This document shows, piece by piece, positions 23,759-33,912 of a stretch of 64,000 nucleotides of DNA. The position numbers and the translations under genes were made by a program. The notes below the pieces were generated by a model that saw nothing but the letters and a program-made list of their open reading frames with translations, ran no database searches and was not told the origin of the DNA. Numbering within the stretch: the first letter of the stretch is position 1; every line of letters begins with the position of its first letter. Source of the stretch: Gnetum montanum (Eukaryota > Streptophyta > Gnetopsida > Gnetales > Gnetaceae); NCBI GenBank assembly GCA_015680685.1, contig MNCI01023689.1, forward strand, positions 203,642-267,641, read 5' to 3'.

Positions 23759-24628
23759 TCATAAATTGTGTTTTTCAATGCTTCGATGTCAGGGTGGTCG
23801 TGATATCAGGTACATGATATCGCGGCTCAAGATGCAATATCGTACATTCGATATCACAAGGTTATTCCCAGGTCTATAAATACAACACCTAGGCTCACAA
23901 TTGGGGGTAAATTTTTAGCATTCAAGTAGCGAAACTCTTGTAGTTTGTCCATTTGAAAATTAGAATATTTTCCAAGTGCCTGTAGCAGGAGGTCTAAGGG
24001 TGAACGGATCTTTATTCAAGCATTGATGTACCCGAGCACACCATTGTGTTGGCAATAAAGAAAAAATATTTGATCCATTCCTTTCAGCACTTGAGATTTT
24101 CTTTCTTATGAATTTACATATTTTTATTTAATTCAATTTACATTAATGTTATTTATGCAATAATTAATTTTGATCAATCAAGCAAATCATTAAATTACAT
24201 AAACACGACCCCTTCAAGCATACGTATGACACTTGGTAGCTCAGAAATGACTAGTGTTTAACAACCTAGCAGTGTTTGCACAAAGTTTAGGATCTTTTTG
24301 GGAAGTTAGAACAGTTACTTGTGGTAGGCTAGATTACACTATAGTTTATTAGCAATGAATCGTTCTTACATTTAATCACTCTTACTTTGATTCTTGTTCT
24401 TGGTAAGTAATTCCATAAAAACATAAAATAATAAAAATCTTATGCCTCAGTCACACTTAATCATACAATTGTATTCCACAAGTGGGACTGGGAAGACAAC
24501 GAATGAACAACACACACACACTATTTAGCTCTAGTATACTTAGTAATTATAGTTTGCAAAATTTGACCGGATTGCACATGAACGCTTGTGATTCGTATGG
24601 TTGAGTGTAGGGGTACCTTGTCGCTCAT
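23759..24628 (+). mobile_element. 3' LTR of element A1 (GATATC-type)
   Basis: It begins TCATAAATTG (decayed TGATGAATTG). GATATC palindromes lie at about 23799-23862, a TATA box (tctataaatac) near 23873, the family R region with ttattcaagca near 24010, and AATAAA near 24054. The end GTCGCTCAT is joined to a minus-strand LTR remnant, so the last few bases are lost. Confidence 0.9.
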
Positions 24629-25294
24629 TAGACATAAACATAATTGTGAATGAAATCTAATCTAAGTCTAAGTAATGATAGAAATGTAAATCTACTCTAG
24701 CCTATGGTGATGAACATTTGGTCTTGATTTGCTGTACACACCTTAGGCTTTGCGTAACCATTACTGGATTACTAAGCATTATGCTACTATGCGTACCAAG
24801 CAATAAAACTACTAGGATTACCAAACGATTATAGATAAGTGCTCAAAAGTAGTCATACTCATTCCACTTACTATAAATGAGCAAAAGTAAAGTGCTTTGA
24901 AAAAGTAAAACATTAAGCTAGAAAATAGGAAACATTATTCTAAGTAAAAGTAGTAAACTTGAAGTGGATGCTACAATGATGTGAAGTAATCTTGATCTTT
25001 ATTTCCATTTACAAACTATGCCCAAGTGTAATATGTTCGAATAAAGACTCTATTCAAGTACTAGACATCACACTGTGAGCATTCACTTCTATTGCTAAAA
25101 CTATGTAACAAAATTGCAAGAGTTTTGATAAGGTATGGAATGGAAAGTTATTGGACCATGCATCCAAGTGTTGTATTTATAGGGCCACATACATCTCGAG
25201 ACATTGTCTCAATGATGACATATCAGATGTATTAACATAAAATTAATGACATAATTGTTATGATGTTTCTTTGACCAAATATTTGACTTCATCA
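24629..25294 (-). mobile_element. 3' LTR of element E (left end truncated)
   Basis: The right end is CTTCATCA, followed by a polypurine complement (tacctccatgacta). The U3 (about 25180-25290) has a third kind of palindromic unit (catctcgaga..tctca, gatgacatatcagatgt) and a TATA box (tatttatagggcc, about 25180-25192). The CA end is missing because the LTR is fused directly to the A1 3' LTR. Confidence 0.8.
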
Positions 25295-25494
25295 TACCTC
25301 CATGACTAATTGGAAGCTGATCCTTGAGTTAAAACAAAATGAGGATAGAGTCCCTTACAAAATTGGGAGGTAGATTCAACTATACATGACTTACTAACTA
25401 TATATATAACATTGAATGCCAAGTGGTATTTTACAAAATTTAGATATAGTTATTTGATAAAATAACAAAATAAAACAAAATATAAAGAAGCTCG

Positions 25495-28277
25495 ATGTAG
25501 CCTAAGTGTTCGGTGGTGGTGGCTCTTTCATTCATTACTTCTCTTTTTCATCAAGATTTTTGAATTGATATTTGTTGAGTAGTGCTTGAAGCTTCTCTTT
25601 TTTCATTTAAGGATCTGGTGCTATCCATGCTTGTTGTGAAACATGTGATAGGGCTGGTACATCCCATGGACATGGAAATTGCAAAAACATTTTGTTTGCC
25701 TTAGCGTATCACACCGCAAACTACCTCCTTTCTATTTTAAATGCTCTAGTCATTTTGCATAATTCCTGATACTCTTACATTATTTTGGCCAGGTTAGCTA
25801 CAACATCTTTTTGGCCCTAGTAGTTAGCCTTTACTACTTCAAGTTCTAAATTTTCCACGTGAAACTTCTGCAAATCATCTTTTTGATTAAAAAATTCTTC
25901 TTTATCATATAGGATATACACTACTGTTACCTATTGCTCCAATTCATTCTTGGGCCTACCTACTATCAACATGGCCAAGTTAGCATATTGAAGGTTTTCT
26001 AATCCCATGTATTCTTTAAGATCCTCAATCTATAGGTCTTTATTATTTGTTTCCACTTGGTGGACATGGGAAAGACTATCTAGAATGGGTTGCCAATCAG
26101 GATTCTGTGCTAAAATTGAGTTGATCTTAGCTTTTTCCATCTAGATTTCCTTCTCATTTATCTACTTATACATGCCCACTTGATCAAAAAAATGTTCTTT
26201 GAGCCTCTCATGCTTTTTGGCTTCATTCTACCACATGCTTATTTCAATTATATACTTTTGTTGAATGGTGTATATCTCTTCCATGGAGAGGGTTTTGTTT
26301 TCTCTTGCTAGGTGGCTCATGTCTTGGTTGACCTATATTAATTACTCTCAAAGTTGTTGAATGTTGGCATTCAATGTTGGTTAATCGAGCATTCTCTGCA
26401 GCTATCTATTTGTTTTCCTCTTATAGAGTGATGAGTGCCTTGACATGTGCATAAGTTTATGCTCCATCTGCTGAGGTATCCCACATTATTTTTTCCTTTT
26501 TACATTACATCTGCATGTTGTGTTTAATGAGGTGATTAATGTGTTCAATTTTGAACTGATCCAATTGTTCAGGTGCAACAAATTGAGTGGGATCTCTTTT
26601 TCCTACCCTCAAGGTTGTAACATTTTTCTATAATTTATAGATCTCATTCTTAGCATGCTTTGCCTTAGTCTCTACCATGACTAACTTTCCTTTGGTGGCT
26701 ATTAACTTGGAGTAAATTGTAGTGACATCACTAGGGATGTTAAAAGATTCTACATGACCTGTCCTATCTATAGTAGTCTGTCAAGTACATATTTGTGATT
26801 TGTAGGAGTCATTGAGGTACCAACTAACATTTGAGCATCTTTGACTCTATAAAGATTAGCTGGTGGCATAACAAAAACTTTAAAAGATTCTTTGATGTGA
26901 TTTGTAATCACTTTTGTGGCTCTTGCTACATCCTTAGGTTGACAATTGTGGCTTCTTCTCTAGTCTTCAACTTCACTTGGAATGATGTAGCATTTCCAAA
27001 ATCTGTTGTGACCATTCTTCTAGTCCTCCTAACTCTAATGAGATTTGGCTGCTAGTAGGATCTATTGAGATTGTTGACCTGATTACATCGTCAATTACTT
27101 TATAGAGGCTGGCTCCTTCATGTGTTCCCTAGCTCATAGTCTCCACACTCTATTGTAGATGAATCATTGAAGGCCTATAATCTTGCGGCAACAATGGTGG
27201 AACTTGTTGTTGTTATTGTTGTTGTTGCTGATTAGTTGGTTGTTGGGTATTAGGTCCTACTTGCTGCTACTAAATAGTAGTTTGGAGGGTTTTAGTAGGA
27301 GTTGAACCTATTTCTTCCCTAGTACCTGCCTATTTCTCCACTCAATCTTTCTTTGGCAGCATTGGCTTTAACATCTCAGCATGGGAGACATTTTGTGCTT
27401 TCCTCAGAACATCATTGGTGTAGCCTAAGATGCTTGCCTATTTGTGCAATTTCTTGATAAGGCAGGGGAATGGCAGTATAGGTTTTCCCACCTTCTTCTC
27501 TTCAAATCACTATTGGATTTCTAGGAAGTAAAGATGAGCGATGTTTTCATTGAATTTTCCCATCAAAATGGCACTTCTTCTAGCTACATATGTGGATATT
27601 CTATTTAATCTCTTCATAGGAAATATGTGATAGGTGCCAATCTTGAAATAAATTTTCTCTTTGACAGTTAGCTTAATGTATTTTTTGTCCTCCTTGGCAT
27701 AGGCTCTATGTAGCCACAATCTCTTGGTATCAATGTTAGACCTTATTGATAATTATGTAACATTAGCTCCTTCATTGGGTAGATTTAGAGGTTTGGCTAT
27801 CTCCTCTACTAAGTAGGATAGTGAGAATCCCTCGATCTTCATTGTAGCATCTACTTATTTATTTTTTCAAAATTGGAGTGTCTCTCCTAAGTACCAATCA
27901 CCACTTATTGTCAAGGTGGACCACAAGGGAGATGATTGGAATTGGGTCTTAATAGCATCTGAGGCAAACTCTATGAATGGGTCAAAATTAAGTTCCATAA
28001 TCACTATGGACATGATAGATTTCTCTTGAATGGCCTAGAGGCATTTAGGTGACAACATTAGTTGCTGTCCTTATTTTGGCTCTTATGGTGCTTCAACCTT
28101 TGCTTGGGAAAATTGCTCGGTAGTAAGAATTTGTTGATGAATGCTAAAGGACTATGCCTTCTACTCTACATGTTCTGTTGGTGGAGTTTGTTCTTTATTG
28201 TGGCCTCTCCCTTGGCCTCTTAGTCTTTTTATTTCCCATTGTGAGGGTCCTCCTTCTAGTATCCTTTTTGGTGCCAT
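25495..28277 (-). pseudogene. ORF3 pseudogene of element E: plant-transposon-like domain plus coiled coil
   Basis: The ATG is at 28275-28277 (MAPKRILEGGPSQW), right after GATTATAG. It conserves MELNFDPFIEF (about 27985), an FSLSYLVEEIAKPLNLP segment (about 27790-27840) and EKIYFKIGTYHIFPMKRLNR (about 27600-27665), matching E1. A Q/N-rich linker follows (27180-27330), then a long coiled coil (25800-26750) and a short proline-rich tail near 25500. Stops and frameshifts are frequent. A polypurine complement and the 3' LTR lie directly downstream on the minus strand, fixing the gene between pol and the 3' LTR. Function unknown. Confidence 0.65.
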
Positions 28278-28469
28278 CTATAATCAATAAGGGTTAAGGA
28301 TCATTAAAATGTTCATATTATTTTTGTACAAGTTTTTTCCTTACTCACTCCTTTTGTTAGATCAAATGCTTACTTTACTATGATTACAGAGTTAGAGAAA
28401 ATTCCAAAAAGAAGCCCTTTGAATGTTATGTCTTTAGTGTTTATAACCTCTCACTTATTATTTCCTTGG
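28278..28469 (-). other. ORF3 leader end of element E
   Basis: On the minus strand it ends TTGATTATAG before the ORF3 ATG, with a branch-point-like ccttaaccc upstream. The GT of the intron-like donor seen in other copies is lost (TAAG|GAAAA). Confidence 0.45.
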
Positions 28470-29351
28470 TGATGAGTGGTGAGGTACCCCTATGCCCAAC
28501 CATATGAATCACAAGCATTCATGTGCGATCCGGTCAAATTTCGAAGATTGCAAGTACTTATGCACAGTATTCTAGCCATCAAAATCCTAGTTAGAATAGT
28601 TGTTGTCCTCTCAACCTCACTTGTGACATTCTAGAATGATGGTTAAGTGAGATTGAGGCATATGATTTTTTATGTGTTTTTTTTATTATGGATATTTAAT
28701 CCTTCTAATATAGGGAGTAAAAGGGCTAGATAATTGAAGATCTCACTACTCTATCGCTTGACTACTCCTAGAATAAGTAGCTGTTCCCACCCTCCATGCA
28801 TATCCCAAGCATGTCCTAATCACTACTTGGTTGCCAGTCGTTAAGCATCACTGGGTTGCCAAGTGTTAGACATATGTTCAAGGTGGTCGTGCTTATGTGT
28901 TCTTGTGGACTACTAAAATGTACTGTGACTATAAAGCGATAACAGAAGCATGAAAATTATTAAAGTATTAAAATATTAATGCTTAAGTAATCTAGTTCAA
29001 ATGTTGCAAGGAATGTTCAAAAAGCTTGTCTTTACTATTGTTCATGCCAATGGGCTTAGGTACATTAGCACTCGAATAAAGAGCCGTACACTCTTTGAAC
29101 TATGTCTACAAGCACTTGGAAAATAATCTAACTCCTATGAAAACAAACTGGAAGAGCTTCACTACAACTTGAAAAAAAGGCGCCATAAATGCGGTGGGTG
29201 CATACATATTTATAGCAAAAAATAGGCTCTGAGTTGACGAGGCCACATCAATGCTTGGAAAGATGCATCGACGGGGTCACATCGACGAGGTTGCGTTAAT
29301 GAGGCTTTGTCAACATGTCCCAGTCGACGCAGTGGATGGGATGCTTCATGA
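28470..29351 (-). mobile_element. Solo LTR (TCGACG-type) inside element E
   Basis: The left end is TGATGAGTGGTGAGGTACCC and the right end TGCTTCATGA. It is flanked by the perfect 5-bp duplication cttgg (28465-28469 and 29352-29356), and E sequence continues on both sides. The U3 (29215-29345) has repeated tcgacg/gtcaac units instead of GATATC, with a TATA box near 29205-29212. AATAAA is read on the complement near 29035. Confidence 0.92.
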
Positions 29352-29356
29352 CTTGG

Positions 29357-29700
29357 CTCATGGTACCTTAGGATTAATTGGAATTAGTTATTAGAAGACT
29401 TTATTTAACTTATTTAGCTTAAATGTTCTAAGTTTATTCATGTTCTATCTTATTGACTCTTATAAACTATCCTCCAAAGTTAGATGAATTTTCAAAAATT
29501 TTGGCTCAGATTTTCCTTAAAATCACCCCCATAACTTAGATGAGCACTCTAGGATCAAATAGAATAAAAAACCATGAAAATTGAAGTTGTAGGACATAAG
29601 TTATGGATTGGGGAATTTGAAGAGGTAGAGCTAAAGAGAACAAAGAGAAAAAACTTCTTGGATGCAAATGAGGTAATTTGAGAAATCAACTAAGTCCCCA
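29357..29700 (-). other. ORF3 leader of element E (upstream part)
   Basis: The minus strand aligns with the E1 and A2 leaders around the polypurine-like agttatgggggtga (about 29525-29540) and the following AAAATT-rich stretch. No coding potential was seen. Confidence 0.5.
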
Positions 29701-29790
29701 TGGATAGATATAGGATTTTTGTTGTGTGACATCATTGATTTGACATTGAATCAATGATGTATGAGGGCCTCATACATCGTATCAACGATG
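29701..29790 (-). promoter_or_regulatory. Internal palindrome module upstream of ORF3 (element E)
   Basis: Three perfect inverted repeats stand side by side: acatcattgatt (29730-29741) with aatcaatgatgt (29749-29760); gatgtatgagg..cctcatacatc (29756-29778, one central base); and catcgt..acgatg (29775-29790). A TATA-like cctatatctatcca follows on the minus strand (29701-29714). The minus-strand string gatgtatgaggccct resembles gatgtatgtggccctataaa in this element's own LTR U3. Confidence 0.5.
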
Positions 29791-30326
29791 TCGCTGAAAA
29801 AATTTTCAATTTTCATGTTTAATTTTTGGTAGAAAAATGAGTTGAATGGAAGGATAGGCAGATAGTAAGCATTCCTAGAGCGTCTTGAAGTAGATATGCT
29901 ACTTTGGTTGTGAAAAAATAGGTGTCTAAAGTTCATGAAGAAGGAACATTAGGCTATGAAAGTTCATTAAGTGTGTTGGATGGATAAGAGATTAGTAATG
30001 AAGGTTTATTGTTCAAACATATTTCAAGATGTTAAGGGAAGTCATTATTAAGTTGTTCAGTGTTTTAGAAGGCACAAAATAATGTGGGATTAGTTTCTAA
30101 GTATAAGATACAACAATTATACAAGTGGGTCCTCCCCAAAGTAGGCTCCAGCCCTTAATGCCCTTATATAACCATGCATACAAGTGTCCTTAGGCACTTA
30201 AGGAGTTGAATACCTATTTAGAAAAATACATATATTAGTATCATTAGGCTAGGAAAGTTACTCTATGTCAAACAAAACCTCAAGTTATAATTAAATATAT
30301 AGTGAAATGAGATGGACCATAGAAAA
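29791..30326 (-). other. 3' noncoding region of element E
   Basis: It holds the conserved block (gtgggtcctccccaaagtaggctc, about 30124-30150 on the plus strand). It is cut at 30326 by the inserted LTR of element D. No gene was recognised. Confidence 0.6.
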
Positions 30327-31259
30327 TGATGAGTGGAAAGGTACCCCTACACTCAACCATAAATGACAAAGCGTTCACGTGTGATCCAATCAAATTTTGT
30401 GGACTTTATTATTTCCAGTGCACTAGTCCTTCAAGAAGTGAATCTAGCCTTAAGGTCAATTGTTATCTTCCCAATTACACTTGTGATGTTCGTTGGTATG
30501 GTTAAGTGTAACTGAGGCATCCAATTTTTATCATTTTGTGTTTTATAAGTTGGTACTTGTATGTAGATAAAAGGAGTTTGATTAACTAATCTAAATTAAC
30601 TAATTAACTAGCATTTAACTAATTCTAGCATAAGCATTTGATCTTACTTTCCATACATGTCTTAAACGCATGTATTTGCTACTGGGTGACCAAACACTAT
30701 GCTACTGAGTGAACCAAGCAAATATGTTGCTGGGATTACCAAGTGAATACATGTTACGCTCGCAGTTGTCGTACTTATGTGTGTACTCTATCTAGCCTAA
30801 TTGCTTCATTAATGTAATCACTAGAAAATAATCAATAACTAATTAAAAACATTTAATACATAACTAAAAACATTAAATGCATAAATAAAATAGCTAATCT
30901 GTCCAAAGTGCTACAAGGTTTAGCAGAAAGCTCTTCTTTATTTCTACACACGCTATCATGCTTAGGTACAACAATGCTCAAATAAAGATCTATACACTTA
31001 ATGACTCCTGCTATGGGCACTCAAGGAAAAATTCTAACTTTTGAATGGAAAAAATGCAAGAGATCTGCTACAACTACAATCTCTACTTGCCATAAATGTA
31101 GTTGCAAGTTCATATTTATAGTCGACTATAGAAACTACATTGACAAGGCCATGTCAATGCATGATATGATGCATCAACTAGGCCTTGTCAACAAGGCCTA
31201 GATGATGAGGTTGTGTCAACGAGATTTCATCAACACAACCAATAGAACACTACTCATCA
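30327..31259 (-). mobile_element. 3' LTR of element D (TCAACG-type)
   Basis: The left end is TGATGAGTGGAAAGGTACCC and the right end ACTCATCA, followed by a polypurine complement (tcctccatgattga). The U3 (31125-31250) carries gtcaac/gtcgac-like units and a 20-bp hairpin, aggccttg-tcaa-caaggcct (31180-31199). A TATA box (complement of catatttatagtc) lies near 31111-31121. Confidence 0.88.
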
Positions 31260-31376
31260 TTCCTCCATGATTGAATGAAAACTCATCCTCAAGTTCTTTT
31301 ACAAAATTGGGAAGGTATGGGATTATTGACTAACTTTGTCTCAAATAGAACAAACTGATTGACTTGACAAATTCTA
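31260..31376 (-). other. Interior 3' end of element D
   Basis: A polypurine complement and sequence matching the last hundred bases before the 3' LTR of B and B2. It is truncated where the tandem repeats start. Confidence 0.6.
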
Positions 31377-31550
31377 GTTGCTACCCTCATTCCGTGTTAC
31401 GTGCCAAATGTGGGACACTGGTTGCTATGCTTATCCTATGTTATGTGTAGGATACGAGATGCCCCCTACTACGCTCATCCCATGTTACGTGTAGAATGCG
31501 GGATGCTAGTTGCTACACTCGTTACGCTCACTACACTCTAGAGCATAGGT
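31377..31550. repeat. Minisatellite, period 44 bp
   Basis: Units start at 31377, 31421, 31465 and 31509, each beginning with a form of gttgctacgctcat and containing tgttacgtgtagaatgcggg. The first three are complete and the fourth is partial. Confidence 0.85.
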
Positions 31551-31599
31551 AAAATTTGGGGCAAATAGGGAGTGTAGGTGAAATGAAAATTGTAGATAT

Positions 31600-32982
31600 T
31601 GATTGCTAGAGGAACATCGGAGTTGAGACGAAGGTCAATGCTGAGTTCTGCTATCGAGATGTCAAGACTTGAAATTTTGTGGTGTTTTAGATAAGGCAAT
31701 TGAAAATTTGCAAGAAGATGATTAGCCACCACCATCATTTGTAGCCCTAGAAACCATAATGGAGATGCTTGCATCTGCAAAGAGACTCATGAAATTTTAA
31801 AATCAATAGTTGTAGCAACAAGGATTTGTAGTTGGTATGAAATCATTCATTTACTATCTAGTCATGAGTCATCTAAGTGAGATTGCAAGAACCATCAGCT
31901 AGTTGGATAGTAAAACCACATCCTTATTCCTTACACAATGAAACTAAGAATCCATGAGACCTAATCGAAGTGCTAGGGAGGTCACAGTGTTCATTTCTAG
32001 ACAAACATTTCTTGAATTTTCATTTAATGCTATGGCCTTCTTGGTCATTTTGGAGGAAGACAAAGGAACAATGGTCTTGGTGATGCAACACATGGGGCAC
32101 AAGATAATAGTAGATGTGATGGCTAATAGAGTAGCTAAAGCCTTTAATGATCCTATGACAATTATACCAGACATAGCTACCATAGCATATAACCATGCAT
32201 CTGTAGGAGTAGGGGGTGGTTAGATGAGCGTTGCCCAACATGAAGAGGTGTTGGAAAGATTGGTAGGAGCTAGGCAATTACTTTCGAAGGCCTTGATCTT
32301 CTAGATGAAATTACTTGTAAACTAGTTGCATCTTCTCGAGATAAAGGAAAAATTGCTAGTTGCAAATGTGCAACTTGAGAAGGCCACTACAACCAATCAT
32401 TGATTGGCCACTAAGGTTACAAAGTTAATAGCTTGTCTGTCTAACCCTACCATTCTTTGGCAAAATCTTACACAAGATGAAGCTTTTTAGTAGCTTCAAC
32501 CAAAATATCAAGAGGCCAAAATGCAAAAGAGATGGTGATTTGGGACATATCCATGTCAAAGGCTATGATCAATAATATTGACAAGGACTTGTTGTAAGTT
32601 TGTATGAGAACTTGATCCTCATCAAGGATAATCATCACCTACAAAACATTGAGTAACAAAGGACTAGATGATCGAATATATCTTCCAATAGCAAGAGCAA
32701 CTTACTAAGGTAAATTGAGACTTGAAGAGATTAGCAATCGAAAAATGGAATCTATTGATGGAGAAGGTTTGTGCTCTTTGCCAAAGGACTACAATTAAGG
32801 TAGCTACTTAGAAGAATGAGATTCTTAAATTTGAAGGAGTGAAAAATCATTATAGGGACCACACTGAAATACTCAAGGAAGTCAATTGAAGGGAAATAAA
32901 CTTAGCCAAGATGAATATGAATAATGTCCTCCAACAAGTCCAGCAAAGAGGTAATGTATGGTAGTCCATCTTTGATGGACTA
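31600..32982 (+). pseudogene. ORF3 of host element C3, 5' portion (split by A2)
   Basis: It aligns with the middle of A2 ORF3: VTVFISRQTFLEFSFNAMAF (about 31980-32040), a VMANRVAKAFN segment, QHEEVLERLVGA and then coiled-coil sequence to WQSIFDGL-like at 32980. The reading breaks at 32982 inside the codons for the FDGL segment and resumes at 46919. The N-terminal plant-transposon-like domain is missing or unrecognisable left of 31600. Confidence 0.7.
32978..32982 (+). other. Target-site duplication of A2, left copy
   Basis: gacta directly precedes the A2 LTR start. The right copy is gactt at 46919-46923, one base different. Confidence 0.75.
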
Positions 32983-33763
32983 TGATGAGTCATCGTCTAA
33001 CTGCATTGATGCAATCACATCAACATGTGGTTTTCTACATTAACACGTATATGTCAACGTAGTGTCTAATTTTTCCTATATAAATGCTTGCACAAGTTGT
33101 ATTTATGGTATCCAATTATTAGTTGTTAGCCAAACTCTTTCATTTTTGTCTTTCCATAGTTAGAATATTTTCTAAAGTTCCTGCAATAGGAGTTGAGAAG
33201 TGTATGGATCTTTATTTGAGCATCGATGTGCCTAAGCACCTCAGTGTAAACAACAATAAAAATGAGCTTTCTTAATAAATATTGTAGCACTTGGACTTAG
33301 TTTAATGTTTACTTCATGCATTTATTATTCATGTAATTTACTTTAATGCTTTTAAGTAATTGATTCATATGATTCATTAATGCACATAAGTATGACCACT
33401 TTGAGCATATGTTAATTCTTGGTAATCCCAGTAGCACCTAACACTTGGTAACCTAGTAGCATTGTAATGTGTTCAAGATGTGTACAGAAAATGGAAACAT
33501 ATGCTTATGTTAGGATTATTTAGTTATTATATTAGTTAAACATTTAATTACTTTATCTTCAACACTTAGGTGAATTAATGAAAAATAAAAAATGATAAAA
33601 ATCATATGTCTCAGTTACACTTAACCATATCTTTGTACTTCACAAGTGAAACTAAGAAGACCTAGTGTACTTAGAAAGATAAATTCTATGAAATTCAACC
33701 AGATCACTTAGCTAATGCTAGTGATTTGTATGGTTGGACGTAGGGACTTCTCATTGCTCATCA
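32983..33763 (+). mobile_element. 5' LTR of element A2 (TCGACG-type)
   Basis: It starts TGATGAGTCATCGTC and ends CATTGCTCATCA. The U3 has catcaac/gtcaacg units rather than GATATC, a TATA box (cctatataaatg, about 33075-33086), tctttatttgagca (about 33210) and AATAAA (about 33255). Confidence 0.92.
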
Positions 33764-33764
33764 T

Positions 33765-33782
33765 TGACACTATTATCGAGGA
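33765..33782 (+). other. Primer binding site, decayed tRNA-Asp type (A2)
   Basis: tgacactattatcgagga follows the LTR by one base. It is the most decayed of the four sites in the window. Confidence 0.7.
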
Positions 33783-33912
33783 CTTTAGTTTGCTACATGC
33801 TTTACCTAGAAGTTAGTGAAATTATATAACAACATTGTGATTAATACTAAAGTATATATATTGAGAAAATAATAATAATAACAAAAGCACAATATTTTTC
33901 CTTAGATCTAAT

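Noticed and set aside
28470-29351. LTR at 28470-29351 as the 5' LTR of the ORF3 at 25495-28277
   Set aside because: No primer binding site follows it on the minus strand, its U3 type differs from the 3' LTR at 24629-25294, and it has perfect cttgg duplications on both sides, so it is a solo insertion.
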